NCBI RefSeq assembly: GCF_019711635.1
Contig: NZ_JAIGNT010000008.1
Location: forward strand, 34,581 to 98,580
Reading direction: 5' to 3'
DNA from: Qipengyuania huizhouensis
GTDB taxonomy: Bacteria; Pseudomonadota; Alphaproteobacteria; Sphingomonadales; Sphingomonadaceae
DNA: 64,000 nt
Position 1 is the stretch's first letter. The number at the start of each line of letters is the position of its first letter. This document shows, piece by piece, positions 40,410 through 49,786 of this stretch. A program made the translations under genes and the position numbers. The notes under the pieces are model-generated. The model made no database searches and was not told the DNA's origin. It saw only the letters and a list, made by a program, of their open reading frames with translations.

Positions 40410-40565
40410 TTTGAAGCCTTGGGATCCTGAACCGGGTGGACGACATGGACCACAGTCCTGACGGGAAAAATCGACCCATTGCCAGGTCAGCCGCTCGGGC
40501 AGATGGGGTTGGGTAGGGGTGAGACATTTTTAGCCTCATGCCATTTTCTCAACTGGTAGGACAGT

Positions 40566-41351
40566 CTAACCCTGCAATAGCGCCCGCGTCGCAGCCTCTA
40601 CATCGCCCTGCCGCATGAGGCTCTCGCCGACGAGAAAGCTGCGGACGCCGGATCGCGCAAGACGCTGGCAGTCCCGATGGGTGTCGATCCCGCTTTCGCC
40701 GACAAGAAGGGTGCCTGCTGGTGCACGGGAGGAAAGTTCTTCCGTGATGCGAAGATCAGTCTCGAACGTCTTGAGATTACGATTGTTCACTCCAAGAAGC
40801 CGTGACTTCAATCCAGCCGCGCGTTCCATCTCAATGGCATCATGGACTTCGACAAGAACGTCCATCCCCCGATCAATCGCAGCCGCCTCGATCTCGATCA
40901 TCTGCGCATCTTCGAGTGCGGCAACGATAATCAGGATAGCGTCGGCGCCGATCGCCCGTGCCTCTGCCACTTGCCAGGGATCGACCATGAAATCCTTGCG
41001 TAAAACCGGCAATGAGCATGCTTCGCGAGCGGCGACCAGGTAATCCTCGTGTCCCTGGAAATAGGGCGCGTCGGTCAGGACCGAAAGGCAGGCGGCACCG
41101 CCGGCCTCGTAAGCCCGCGCATGATCGGCAGGGTGAAAATCGGCACGTATCAGCCCCTTCGACGGACTGGCCTTCTTGATCTCGGCAATCAATCCAAAGC
41201 CGCTGTCCTGCGCCGCTTCCAGAGATCGCAAGAAACCGCGCGGCTCACCTTGTTCCCGAGCGAGGGCATCCAGATCGGCAAGGCTCCGCTCTGCCTTGCG
41301 GACAGCCACTTCATCGCGCTTGGTTGCACAGATCTCCGCGAGCTTGTTCAT
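40566..41351 (-). CDS. trpC: indole-3-glycerol phosphate synthase
   Basis: From the ATG at 41351 the product has 261 residues with the TIM-barrel signatures [70 protein letters not shown] and LLVGESGI. It closes the indole ring in tryptophan synthesis. It is monofunctional, not fused to TrpF. The start overlaps the trpD stop by four bases, so translation is coupled. Confidence 0.96.
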   Translation of the reverse strand: MNKLAEICATKRDEVAVRKAERSLADLDALAREQGEPRGFLRSLEAAQDSGFGLIAEIKKASPSKGLIRADFHPADHARAYEAGGAACLSVLTDAPYFQGHEDYLVAAREACSLPVLRKDFMVDPWQVAEARAIGADAILIIVAALEDAQMIEIEAAAIDRGMDVLVEVHDAIEMERAAGLKSRLLGVNNRNLKTFETDLRITEELSSRAPAGTLLVGESGIDTHRDCQRLARSGVRSFLVGESLMRQGDVEAATRALLQG

Positions 41352-42340
41352 TGCGCGAGTTCGATCCAGTCGGCCATCAGTTGCTTGGCCCGGCCAGAAT
41401 CGATTGCCTCGCCGGCCATCTCTGCACCTTCTGTCCAATCGGTAGTTTTCCCCGCGACGATTAACGTGGCGGCGGCGTTGAAGAGTACTGCATCTCGGTA
41501 GGGCCCTGGTGCGCCCATCAGCAATGCTTCCAGCGCCTTGGCATTATGCTGAGGATCGCCTCCACGGATCGCTTCGACGGGGGCGTGCGGCAGGTTCGCC
41601 TGCACCGCGACGACCCGGCGCATTTCGAAATCATTGCCTTTCACATCGGCCAATTCGTTACCGCCCGCGAGGCTGAGCTCATCAAGGCCCTCGTCACCTG
41701 AAGCGATGAAGGTGCGCTCGGTCCCAAGCCTCGCCTTGGCTGCGGCATAGATCGGGACATAGGCCGGCCGTGCAATACCGATCAGTTGTCGCTTCACACC
41801 TGCCGGATTGGACAGGGGGCCCATCAGGTTGAATATCGTGCGTACACCCAGTTTCTGGCGGATTGGCTGGATGCGGCCCATCGCCGGGTGATGATTCTTG
41901 GCGAAGAGGAAACAAATTCCCAGTTCATTCAGAGTCTTTTCTGCGGTTCTTCCTGCAGCTTCCATGTCAAGGCCGAGCGCCTCCAGCGTATCGGCGGCTC
42001 CCGACTTGGAGCTTGCTGCACGATTGCCATGCTTTGCCACCGGCACGCCGCAGGACGCGACCAGAAGGCTTACTGCTGTCGATACGTTGAGGGTGTGATG
42101 CCCGTCTCCCCCGGTCCCGCAACAGTCGACTGTACCGTCAGGCGCATCGATCGGGATCAGACGCTCGCGAAGGGCACGCGCCGCCCCGGCGATCTCTTCG
42201 GACGTTTCGCTACGCGCTGACATCTCGGCCAGAAAGCGACCAATAGATTCATCGTCGATCTCACCATCGAGAATCCACCCGAACACTTCGTGCGCTTCGG
42301 TCTCGTTAAGATGCGTCGTAGCTGAGGGAAGATTTTTCAT
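41348..42340 (-). CDS. trpD: anthranilate phosphoribosyltransferase
   Basis: From the ATG at 42340 the product has 330 residues. Motifs are the PRPP-binding [19 protein letters not shown], the [21 protein letters not shown] stretch and [38 protein letters not shown]. It attaches phosphoribose to anthranilate. It overlaps trpG and trpC by four bases each, forming a tight trpGDC unit. The longer frame upstream lies within trpG. Confidence 0.96.
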   Translation of the reverse strand: MKNLPSATTHLNETEAHEVFGWILDGEIDDESIGRFLAEMSARSETSEEIAGAARALRERLIPIDAPDGTVDCCGTGGDGHHTLNVSTAVSLLVASCGVPVAKHGNRAASSKSGAADTLEALGLDMEAAGRTAEKTLNELGICFLFAKNHHPAMGRIQPIRQKLGVRTIFNLMGPLSNPAGVKRQLIGIARPAYVPIYAAAKARLGTERTFIASGDEGLDELSLAGGNELADVKGNDFEMRRVVAVQANLPHAPVEAIRGGDPQHNAKALEALLMGAPGPYRDAVLFNAAATLIVAGKTTDWTEGAEMAGEAIDSGRAKQLMADWIELAQ

Positions 42341-42951
42341 ACGCGCACCTTGGTGTCGATCCCGCACATGGCAAGGAAGTTGGCGAGCAATGCGTGGCCA
42401 TGTTCTGTGGCTATGCTTTCGGGATGAAACTGGACGCCGTGGATAGGTAGCGTGCGGTGGCGAAAGCCCATCACGCTGGAACCGTCGAGTCCGGGTGTCT
42501 CGCTCGTGGCGTTGACTACCAGGCAATCGGGAATCTCCTCGACCACCAATGAATGATAGCGCGTTGCTGTGTAAGGGGAAGGCAGTCCTGCGAAGACACC
42601 AGACCCATCATGCGTCAGTGCACTGGTTTTGCCGTGCATGAGGCCACCGCGAACTACGCTGCCACCGAAATGCTGACCGATCGACTGATGACCGAGGCAC
42701 ACGCCCAGCAAGGGTTTTCCCGCCTCGGCGCAAGCGGCAACGAGATCGAGGCTGACGCCAGCCTCGTTCGGCGTGCACGGGCCGGGCGAAATGAGGTAGC
42801 CCGCCGCGTCACGCTGGAGAGCCTCGGCAGCCGTCACCGCATCGTTGCGCACCACTTCGACCTCCGCACCCAGTTCCATAAGATAGTGGACGAGGTTGAA
42901 GGTGAAGCTATCGTAATTGTCGATGACGAGGATGGAGTGATTGGCGGTCAT
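42337..42951 (-). CDS. trpG: anthranilate synthase component II (glutamine amidotransferase)
   Basis: From the ATG at 42951 the product has 204 residues and the class I amidotransferase triad: Cys in [13 protein letters not shown], His and Glu in [32 protein letters not shown] and [11 protein letters not shown] are the usual N-terminal landmarks. It supplies ammonia to TrpE. The same family includes PabA and may serve both. Its partner trpE lies about 1.9 kb upstream, separated by two other genes. Confidence 0.95.
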   Translation of the reverse strand: MTANHSILVIDNYDSFTFNLVHYLMELGAEVEVVRNDAVTAAEALQRDAAGYLISPGPCTPNEAGVSLDLVAACAEAGKPLLGVCLGHQSIGQHFGGSVVRGGLMHGKTSALTHDGSGVFAGLPSPYTATRYHSLVVEEIPDCLVVNATSETPGLDGSSVMGFRHRTLPIHGVQFHPESIATEHGHALLANFLAMCGIDTKVRV

Positions 42952-43011
42952 TTCGGCGCGTGATTGCGGGCAGTCTGCATTCCTTTCAAGCAAGGAAAGC
43001 TGCCTGACGTC

Positions 43012-43974
43012 TCATCCTTCCTTGCCGGCAAGCTTGTCGGTCGCGCGAACGAGGCCGTCTATAATGCCCGGTTCACCAGCGGAGTGACCGGCATCCTGGA
43101 CAATCCAGAGCTCTGCTTCGGGCCAGGCCTTTTTCAATTCCCAGGCTGATGTCGGCGGAGTGCAAATATCATGGCGACCCTGCACGATGATGCCCGGAAT
43201 GTTCTTGATCTTGCCGACATTCTTGAGAAGTTGCGCTTCTTCGAGAAAGAAATCCTTGAGGAAGAACTTCGCGCAAATCCGCGCGAAAGGCACTGCCTTG
43301 GCGGGATCGGCGAAGCTGCCCAGCAGTTCTTCGTTGGGCAGCAGCGTCGCAACGTTTCCTTCCCACAACGACCACTCACGCGCCGCATCAAGACGGGTTT
43401 GCTCGTCGTCGCTGGTCAGCCTGTCGTAATAGGCTTGAACGAGATTGCCGCGCTCTTCTTCCGGAATAAGGCCGGCAAAATCGTCCCACTGCTCGGCCAT
43501 GATTTCACTGGCGCCATAGGAGTAGAGCCAGTCTTTCTCCTTCTGGCGACCCAGGAAAACGCCGCGCAGCACGATCTCGCTGACCCGGTCAGGATGGCTC
43601 TGGGCATAGGCGAGGGCAAGGGTCGCACCCCAGCTACCGCCGAATGCCTGCCACTTCTCATGACCGCACATCTTTCTCAGGCGCTCGACATCTTCGACAA
43701 TCCGCCAGGTATCGTTGTTCTCGATCTCGGCAAAGGGAAGCGATTGGCCGCAGCCGCGCTGGTCGAACAGAAGCACGTCATAAAGTTCCGGGTCCCACTG
43801 ACGTCGGTGATCGGGCGACATACCGCCCCCGGGTCCACCATGCAGGAATACGGCCGGTTTCGCCCCGGGAGTCCCGACACGTTCGTAGTAGAGCGAGTGC
43901 CCTTCGCCGACATCCAGCATACCAGTCTCATACGGCTCGATCTCGGGGTAAAGAGTGCGGCCATATTCAATCAT
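43012..43974 (-). CDS. pip: proline iminopeptidase
   Basis: From the ATG at 43974 the product has 320 residues with the alpha/beta-hydrolase layout of S33 peptidases: HGGPGGGMSPDHRRQWDP oxyanion region, nucleophile elbow GGSWGATLAL, and catalytic His in VQDAGHSAGEPG. The N-terminal YYERVG and LFDQRGCGQS are typical. It releases N-terminal proline from peptides in the cytoplasm. The start overlaps the DUF2233 gene by eight bases, so it is part of the same trpE-to-trpC transcript. Its place in a trp operon is unusual. Confidence 0.93.
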   Translation of the reverse strand: MIEYGRTLYPEIEPYETGMLDVGEGHSLYYERVGTPGAKPAVFLHGGPGGGMSPDHRRQWDPELYDVLLFDQRGCGQSLPFAEIENNDTWRIVEDVERLRKMCGHEKWQAFGGSWGATLALAYAQSHPDRVSEIVLRGVFLGRQKEKDWLYSYGASEIMAEQWDDFAGLIPEEERGNLVQAYYDRLTSDDEQTRLDAAREWSLWEGNVATLLPNEELLGSFADPAKAVPFARICAKFFLKDFFLEEAQLLKNVGKIKNIPGIIVQGRHDICTPPTSAWELKKAWPEAELWIVQDAGHSAGEPGIIDGLVRATDKLAGKEG

Positions 43975-44812
43975 TGTTCTGTTCCTTCCTCTCGACCACG
44001 ACGATCGGGCCGATGGGGGCGCCGGTATCCAGACGGCCGGTCGCAGGGTTCCATAGCGCCGACACATTGCCATCGAGATAGAGCGCGTTCTTGACGGACA
44101 ATTCGTCACGATAGAAACGCGCTATCTTGCCGAAACTGATCGCGGCGTTCGAAATAACGAAATGCGCGCGCCCTTTATCGTCGACACCAACTGCGTTGCG
44201 TACAAGTCGCGATTCACCGTCCCGGGACAATTCCGGATGGAGCTTGCCGTCGATTACAAGCATCGGTCCGGACTGCGTACCGAACTGAGGGCGTTCGCGA
44301 ACATTGGCCAAAAAATCTTCGGTCGAACGCACTTCCCATGTGTCGCCACTTCCGAAGAAGACCCCATTGGGCTTCATATGGAAATTGCCTTCGCCATCGG
44401 CAGTGTTGAGCGTCTGGAGCCGCTCACCATCCTCGACGAAATAGCCCACCGGCTTTCCATCTTCGTCGAACATTCCGGCATTCATCGCAAAAGCGATCGC
44501 GTCGGCGCTATGATCTTTCGAATATGCGGTAAGACTTCGGTAGGGAGATTCCCCGGAGGGCCCCAAATCCATCGCGATCCGGTGCCGGGCGGGCGTCGCA
44601 AGACAGTGGGTGAGGGGTGTATCCTCGAAAATGATCGAACGGCAGGCGCTTTCCACCTGTGTAGTACCCGTAGCCGTCTCGCTGGGGCTCGGCGTGGGAC
44701 TGGGCGAACCGGTTTGCCCGTCGATCCGCGTCCGCGTTACAGGTTCGCCCTCCGGTGCAGGATCGCAGGCGGAAAGAGTGAGCAGGCAGAGCGTGAGAAT
44801 TGCGTATTTCAT
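43967..44812 (-). CDS. phosphodiester glycosidase (DUF2233/NAGPA-like) lipoprotein
   Basis: From the ATG at 44812 the product has 281 residues and starts with a lipoprotein signal (MKYAILTLCLLTLSAC, lipobox LSAC). A Ser/Pro/Thr linker precedes the domain. AFAMNAGMFDEDGKPVGYFVEDGE, NFHMKPNGVFFGSG and QSGPMLVIDGKLHPEL, with the C-terminal NALYLDGNVSALW, match the phosphodiester glycosidase fold (NAGPA/DUF2233). The substrate in bacteria is unknown; exopolysaccharide or cell-wall sugar phosphodiesters are guesses. It overlaps the trpE stop by four bases. Confidence 0.82.
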   Translation of the reverse strand: MKYAILTLCLLTLSACDPAPEGEPVTRTRIDGQTGSPSPTPSPSETATGTTQVESACRSIIFEDTPLTHCLATPARHRIAMDLGPSGESPYRSLTAYSKDHSADAIAFAMNAGMFDEDGKPVGYFVEDGERLQTLNTADGEGNFHMKPNGVFFGSGDTWEVRSTEDFLANVRERPQFGTQSGPMLVIDGKLHPELSRDGESRLVRNAVGVDDKGRAHFVISNAAISFGKIARFYRDELSVKNALYLDGNVSALWNPATGRLDTGAPIGPIVVVERKEQNND

Positions 44813-46323
44813 TGTCCGTAACCGGGTTCCTGAGCGAGGCGCACGGCCTCGCGTGCTGCAGCGAATAGCGCACCGGACTTCGCTTCGCACTCGCGTTGTT
44901 CGCTTGCGGGGTCGCTGTCCGCAACTATTCCCGCCCCCGCCTGCACATGCATCGTACCGTCTTTCACAATGGCAGTGCGCAGGACGATACAGCTGTCCAG
45001 CGACCCATCAGGGGCGAAATAACCGACACCGCCTGCATAGGGGCCCCGGGTCGCGGGCTCGAGTTCGGCGATAATCTCGCAAGCTCGAATTTTCGGTGCT
45101 CCGCTGACCGTGCCTGCAGGAAAACCTGCGAACAGCGCGTCGAGCGCATCGTTCGAAGGATCGAGCTCTCCTACCACGTTACTTACGATATGCATCACAT
45201 GGCTATAAAGCTCGACCGCAAAGCTATCCGTCACAGATACGCTGCCGCTTACCGCGACGCGCCCCACATCGTTGCGCCCCAGATCAAGCAACATAAGGTG
45301 TTCTGCGCGTTCCTTGGGGTCGCTCAGGAGTGACGCTTCGGCTGCGCGATCCTCCTTTTCATTAAGACCCCGAGGGCGTGTGCCGGCAATCGGACGGACT
45401 GTTACTTGTCGATCGCGAACCCGGACGAGGATTTCCGGACTCGATCCGACCACCGCGAATCCCGGCAAATCCAAGAAGTAGAGAAACGGCGAAGGGTTCA
45501 CGCGGCGCAACGAGCGATAAAGCGAGAAAGGCGGCAATTCGAATGGCGCGGTAAAGCGCTGCGACAACACTACCTGAAAGATGTCCCCGGCTCGAATATA
45601 CTCTTTCGCCCGATCGACCATGGCGAAATAGTCTTCGGGCGTCATGGTAGGCTTCGCCTCCGGGAGGGGATGATCGGCAGCGGCCGAGGTACGGCGCTCG
45701 ATACTGTCATTGATACCCGCCAGTGCAGCGTCGATTCTCTCGCTCGAAAGTTCCAGTTGCGCTGCGGCATCGTCCCCCTGCGGCCAGAGAGGAGCGATGC
45801 AGTACAATTCATCCTTCAGGCCATCGAACACCAGCAGAAGAGTCGGCCGAACAAATAGCAGGTCAGGCAGATCGAGAGGCTGCTCGCTGGGTCGTGGCAG
45901 CTTCTCGACGAGCGTGATGGTCTCGTAGCCGAAATATCCGACCAAACAGGCAAGGGCGGGCGGCAAACCTTCGGGAACGTCGATACGGCACTCCGCCAAT
46001 AGAGTACGCAGTTCGTCAAGGGTACTGCCTTCGCATTTCTCGAAGGAGTCGAGGCCCTTTTTCCAATCCCGGTTGATCTCCGCCTGGTCACCTGACGCGC
46101 GAAAAACGAGGTCGGGGTCGAGGCCGAGCAGACTATAGCGTCCGCGCACCTCACCACCTTCCACAGACTCCAGAAGAAAGTCGCCGCGGCCCTCTCGCAT
46201 CAGACGTGAGGCTGCCCCCACCGGGGTTATCGTATCGGCAACGACCTTGCGCCAAACGAGCGCAGGGCGCCCTTCCTTAAGCGACTCCAATGCCCTTGCG
46301 CGGCCTTCCATCTGGCCAGTCAA
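44809..46323 (-). CDS. trpE: anthranilate synthase component I
   Basis: The 504-residue protein has chorismate-binding signatures PIAGTRPRGLNEKEDRA, LMLLDLGRNDVGRVAVSGSV, and FPAGTVSGAPKIRACEII, with the tryptophan feedback segment LLESVEGGEVRGRYSLLG near residue 50. TTG at 46323 has GAGG six bases upstream; the ATG at 46311 is the alternative, giving 500 residues. It makes anthranilate with TrpG. It starts eight bases after the PpiD-like gene and leads a transcript running through to trpC. Confidence 0.95.
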   Translation of the reverse strand: MTGQMEGRARALESLKEGRPALVWRKVVADTITPVGAASRLMREGRGDFLLESVEGGEVRGRYSLLGLDPDLVFRASGDQAEINRDWKKGLDSFEKCEGSTLDELRTLLAECRIDVPEGLPPALACLVGYFGYETITLVEKLPRPSEQPLDLPDLLFVRPTLLLVFDGLKDELYCIAPLWPQGDDAAAQLELSSERIDAALAGINDSIERRTSAAADHPLPEAKPTMTPEDYFAMVDRAKEYIRAGDIFQVVLSQRFTAPFELPPFSLYRSLRRVNPSPFLYFLDLPGFAVVGSSPEILVRVRDRQVTVRPIAGTRPRGLNEKEDRAAEASLLSDPKERAEHLMLLDLGRNDVGRVAVSGSVSVTDSFAVELYSHVMHIVSNVVGELDPSNDALDALFAGFPAGTVSGAPKIRACEIIAELEPATRGPYAGGVGYFAPDGSLDSCIVLRTAIVKDGTMHVQAGAGIVADSDPASEQRECEAKSGALFAAAREAVRLAQEPGYGQ

Positions 46324-46331
46324 GGGCGGCC

Positions 46332-48269
46332 TCAGTTGCTTTCGCCGAGAAGCTGGCGACGCACGGCCGCTATAGCTTCAGCATTGCGTTCAACCCCAAG
46401 CTCGGCGCGCATCGCAGCAAGCATCTGCTCAGCATATTCGTTGCCCCACGACTGGCCGACCTGAGTTCGGGCTTGGGCGATCAGGGGATCGTTTTCCTCG
46501 AGATCTTCAAGTGTAATATCTTCGAGATCGACCACGAACCAACCCTGGTCACCAGTGCCCTCAAGCTTTTTGACCGATCCTTCGGCCATTCCGAAAAGCA
46601 ACGCGATGGGAGCCGGAACTCGGGTGGAACCAAGCCGTGCCAGTTCCTCGCGACTGTAATTGACTGGCTGGGGAGGGCGGATCGCAGCTTCTTCGGCGGC
46701 GACAGCAGCCGCAAGATCTTGCCCGCCTTCGACTCGCTTCAGGATGCGATTGGCGGCGGCCTCTGCGGCCTGATCTCCACGTACCCGGCGCCATTCGGCA
46801 ATGACTTCGTCACGGATCTGGGCAAGAGGTGCGACGGCCGAAGGCGCGATGTCGGCAACTTCGTAGATCAGGAAAGTCTGCTGGTCAGGAAGAGCTCCGA
46901 TTTCAGAATCACCTTCGTCGATCTGAAAAGCATAGTCCAAGACGGATCCCAGGATGGCAGGAGCCTCGTTCGAAGTTCCGTAAACGCGGCCCGCTGCGGT
47001 GATGGCCGGACTGGTTTGGAGTTCCAGATCCAGTTCTTCCACTATCGACGTGAGCGATGCACCATCGGCAAGCCTGTCTTCGATGCTGACCGCGAGCTCT
47101 GCAATGCCGCGCTGACGCTTGGTCTCTCTCAAGGTCTCTTCAATCCCGGCCCGGGCCTGCGCCAGGCTTTGCGCCGGCTGGGTATCAACCGCTCTAACAC
47201 GAGCGATATGCCATCCCAGTGAACTGCGTGCAGGCGTTGTCACTTCGCCCTGCGCGGCGGAAAAATATGCATCGGCCACCCCGGCTGACGCCGCACTGAG
47301 AATATTCGAGCGCTCCTGATCGTCGAGCTCTGTTGTCCGGAGCCCGGCGCTCGCAGCGGCCTGTGCGAAGCTCTCTCCGGCGCGCACACGCGAGGCAATA
47401 GCCTCTGCTCCTTCGCGTGTCGGGACGATAAGCTGGGTGAAGCTTCGTGCTTCTCTCGCTGCAAAGTCCCCGGCATTTTCTCGGTAAAATGCGGCAACTT
47501 CCGCATCAGTGGGCTCGACACTGTCCCCAAGCGCGGCGCTGTCGAAGGTGGCATAGCGAATTACCCGGCGTTCCGGCCGGACGAAGCGGGTGCGGTTTTC
47601 GGTGTAGAACTCGGAAAGTTGCGCATCCGTCGGATCGCCATCCGGTGCAAAGAGGCTCGCCGGAATTGTCGCAATCGCGCCCCTGCGACGCTCCTTGAAG
47701 CTGCGTGCATAGGTTCGAGCGATGGATTCAGGTATTTGAGCCCCGTAGATCGCAGGGAAAATGGACTGCTGGAAATAGAGCGAGGTGCGAATTTGTTGCC
47801 TGATCTGGCTGTCGGTCAGGCTGTTGGTGCGGAGGAAGGCGTTGTAGGCATCGGTGTCGAATTCCCCGCTCGGCCCCCGGGCTGCCGGAATCTGGCGAAT
47901 TTCGCTATTTACCAGATTTGTGCCCGCGCGAAGACCATTGGATTCGCCCCAGTCCATCAATGCATAGCGGGTAATTAGATCATCAAGCACACGATCCAGA
48001 CCTCCCTCGGCAAGCAGGGTTTGCATGGTTGCTTCGGGATTCTCCTGCCTGGCCTGTGCCAATGCATCGTTTACCGCCTGATTCAGTTCTGCCGTTCCTA
48101 TTTTCGCATCGCCAACGACAGCGACACTATCGCCCCCGGCAACACCGCCGAATGTGCCGGTGTTCGAAACATCCATACTGGCGAAGGCAAATCCGATCAG
48201 TGCAAGGAATGCGAGGGCGATGGCCAGACCGATCTTCGTCTTGAAGAAATTCCGGAAAAAAGTGAGCAT
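46332..48269 (-). CDS. PpiD/SurA-like periplasmic peptidyl-prolyl isomerase
   Basis: From the ATG at 48269 the product has 645 residues. It has a short cytoplasmic start, one membrane helix (GLAIALAFLALIGFAFASM), a SurA-N-like helical domain (RYALMDWGESNGLRAG to YARSFKERRRG), and a parvulin-type domain (around residues 250-370, with EARSFTQLIVPTREGAEAIASRVRAGESFAQAA) followed by LGWHIARV. A second degenerate PPIase-like part is C-terminal. PpiD is an inner-membrane chaperone for outer-membrane and exported proteins near SecYEG. It is divergent from tpiA, across 215 bases. Confidence 0.9.
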   Translation of the reverse strand: MLTFFRNFFKTKIGLAIALAFLALIGFAFASMDVSNTGTFGGVAGGDSVAVVGDAKIGTAELNQAVNDALAQARQENPEATMQTLLAEGGLDRVLDDLITRYALMDWGESNGLRAGTNLVNSEIRQIPAARGPSGEFDTDAYNAFLRTNSLTDSQIRQQIRTSLYFQQSIFPAIYGAQIPESIARTYARSFKERRRGAIATIPASLFAPDGDPTDAQLSEFYTENRTRFVRPERRVIRYATFDSAALGDSVEPTDAEVAAFYRENAGDFAAREARSFTQLIVPTREGAEAIASRVRAGESFAQAAASAGLRTTELDDQERSNILSAASAGVADAYFSAAQGEVTTPARSSLGWHIARVRAVDTQPAQSLAQARAGIEETLRETKRQRGIAELAVSIEDRLADGASLTSIVEELDLELQTSPAITAAGRVYGTSNEAPAILGSVLDYAFQIDEGDSEIGALPDQQTFLIYEVADIAPSAVAPLAQIRDEVIAEWRRVRGDQAAEAAANRILKRVEGGQDLAAAVAAEEAAIRPPQPVNYSREELARLGSTRVPAPIALLFGMAEGSVKKLEGTGDQGWFVVDLEDITLEDLEENDPLIAQARTQVGQSWGNEYAEQMLAAMRAELGVERNAEAIAAVRRQLLGESN

Positions 48270-48484
48270 GGCTTGCGAACGGGCCTTTTCATGTACTTTG
48301 GGGCGCGCCACTTCCGACAGGAGGCGACCGATCACCGGTTGAGCAGCGCGCTTTATCCGCCATGCGACCTCGCCGCAACAGGTCCTGTCCGGTTTTGACC
48401 TATAAACAAACCACGTCTAGCGGAGCGACTTTCACCGCCTATATAGCGCCCGCCTAATCAAGATTCGCGATTGGAACACCAAAT

Positions 48485-49246
48485 ATGGCCGAGCGGCCCT
48501 ACATTGTTGGCAACTGGAAGATGAATGGCACAAGGGCGATGCTTTCCGAAGCACGCGCCATCGACCGAGCCGCACAGCGTTACATGAAAGCGGAGGTCGC
48601 CGTTGCGCCCCCCTATACTCTTATTCACGCTGTCCACCGAGAAGTTGAACAGATCGGAGTGGGTGCCCAGGATTGCTTCCCGGGGGAAGACGGTGCTCAT
48701 ACCGGTGATATTTCAGCCACGATGATTGCCGATGCCGGCGCGAAGTTCGTAATCCTCGGACATAGCGAGAGGCGTGCCGATCATAGTGAAACAGAAAGCC
48801 AGATAAACGCCAAGATCGAGAGCGCTCTTGAAGCCGGATTGCGCATCATCCTGTGTTGCGGCGAGACGCTGCCGACTCGCGAAAAGGGCGAAGCCGAGAC
48901 CTTCGTACTCGAACAGCTTCGTGCCAGTTTGCCCAAGATCGAGGATGCGGCTGAGCGATTGACGGTAGCCTATGAACCTGTCTGGGCGATCGGCACCGGC
49001 AAGACAGCGACGCCTGACGATATCGAAGCCATGCACAAGGCAATTCGGGGCCTTCTCGACGAGACTTACGGTGAGGATCATTCTGCCCAGGTCCGTATTC
49101 TCTATGGCGGCTCGGTAAAACCGGACAATGCCCGCGAAATCCTCTCTATCCCGGAAGTGGGCGGCGCGCTCGTAGGGGGCGCAAGTCTCTCGGCGGAGAG
49201 TTTCCTCGGTATTGTGGTCGCTGCTTCGGAATCCGAAGAAGCCTGA
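48485..49246 (+). CDS. tpiA: triose-phosphate isomerase
   Basis: The 253-residue TIM-barrel enzyme has the active-site Lys in VGNWKMNG, the electrophile His in VILGHSERR, the base Glu in AYEPVWAIGTGKTA, and phosphate-site loops ILYGGSVKPDNA and GGALVGGASL. It interconverts glyceraldehyde 3-phosphate and dihydroxyacetone phosphate. It starts the tpiA-secG-pyrG run. The 215-base upstream region, shared with the divergent foldase gene, contains no obvious operator. Confidence 0.97.
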   Translation: MAERPYIVGNWKMNGTRAMLSEARAIDRAAQRYMKAEVAVAPPYTLIHAVHREVEQIGVGAQDCFPGEDGAHTGDISATMIADAGAKFVILGHSERRADHSETESQINAKIESALEAGLRIILCCGETLPTREKGEAETFVLEQLRASLPKIEDAAERLTVAYEPVWAIGTGKTATPDDIEAMHKAIRGLLDETYGEDHSAQVRILYGGSVKPDNAREILSIPEVGGALVGGASLSAESFLGIVVAASESEEA

Positions 49247-49325
49247 ACCGATAGCCGCACCTTGCCGTGAGGCCGCGTCGCGACTAGATGCGCTGCAGCA
49301 CACTTATCGATAGAGTAGTCTACCC

Positions 49326-49685
49326 ATGTTCCTCTTCCTTACCGTCGTCCAGGCGATCATCGCAGCGGCCCTGATCGCCGTCATTCTTATGCAACGGAGC
49401 GAGGGCGGCGGTCTTGGCATCGGGGGCAGCCCGAGCGGTATGTTGAGTGCACGCGGAGCAGCCGACTTCCTCACCCGGTCGACCAAGTGGCTGGCCGTTG
49501 CGTTTGTCGCACTGTCGATCGCTTTGGCTGCCCTGGCGGTCGAAGGTGTCGGTTCGGATACGATCGAATCGACGCTCGACCGTTCGGTGACGCCTGCTGA
49601 AACCGATCCGCTGGGCGGACCGGGCACGGCTCCGGCTGCGCCGACAGATGCTCCCGTGACAAACGATGATCCACTCGCCGAATAG
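49326..49685 (+). CDS. secG: preprotein translocase subunit SecG
   Basis: The 119-residue protein has two membrane helices (FLFLTVVQAIIAAALIAVILMQ and WLAVAFVALSIALAALAV) flanking the conserved SecG segment QRSEGGGLGIGGSPSGMLSARGAADFLTRST. A Pro/Ala/Thr-rich C-terminal tail is typical of alphaproteobacteria. It stimulates SecYEG translocation at the inner membrane. It sits between tpiA and pyrG, a common alphaproteobacterial order. Confidence 0.95.
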   Translation: MFLFLTVVQAIIAAALIAVILMQRSEGGGLGIGGSPSGMLSARGAADFLTRSTKWLAVAFVALSIALAALAVEGVGSDTIESTLDRSVTPAETDPLGGPGTAPAAPTDAPVTNDDPLAE

Positions 49686-49720
49686 GCGTTATTGACCCAT
49701 TTCGCATGCGCTCTGTGGAT

Positions 49721-49744
49721 GGCGCGCTTGATTGCGCGCCTTTT
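49721..49744 (+). terminator. intrinsic terminator after secG
   Basis: The perfect stem GGCGCGC / GCGCGCC with loop TTGATT is followed by TTTT. It lies 35 bases after the secG stop and 42 bases before pyrG, so it should separate the tpiA-secG transcript from pyrG. Confidence 0.8.
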
Positions 49745-49786
49745 CGCTTGCGCCGACTCAACCCGCACGCTTAAGGCCCGACTCCC

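Noticed and set aside
40410..40565. The 156-base gap between trpC and moaC, checked for a molybdenum-cofactor riboswitch
   Set aside because: No convincing multi-stem structure could be drawn by eye and moaC starts on the far side of it without a leader-like spacing.
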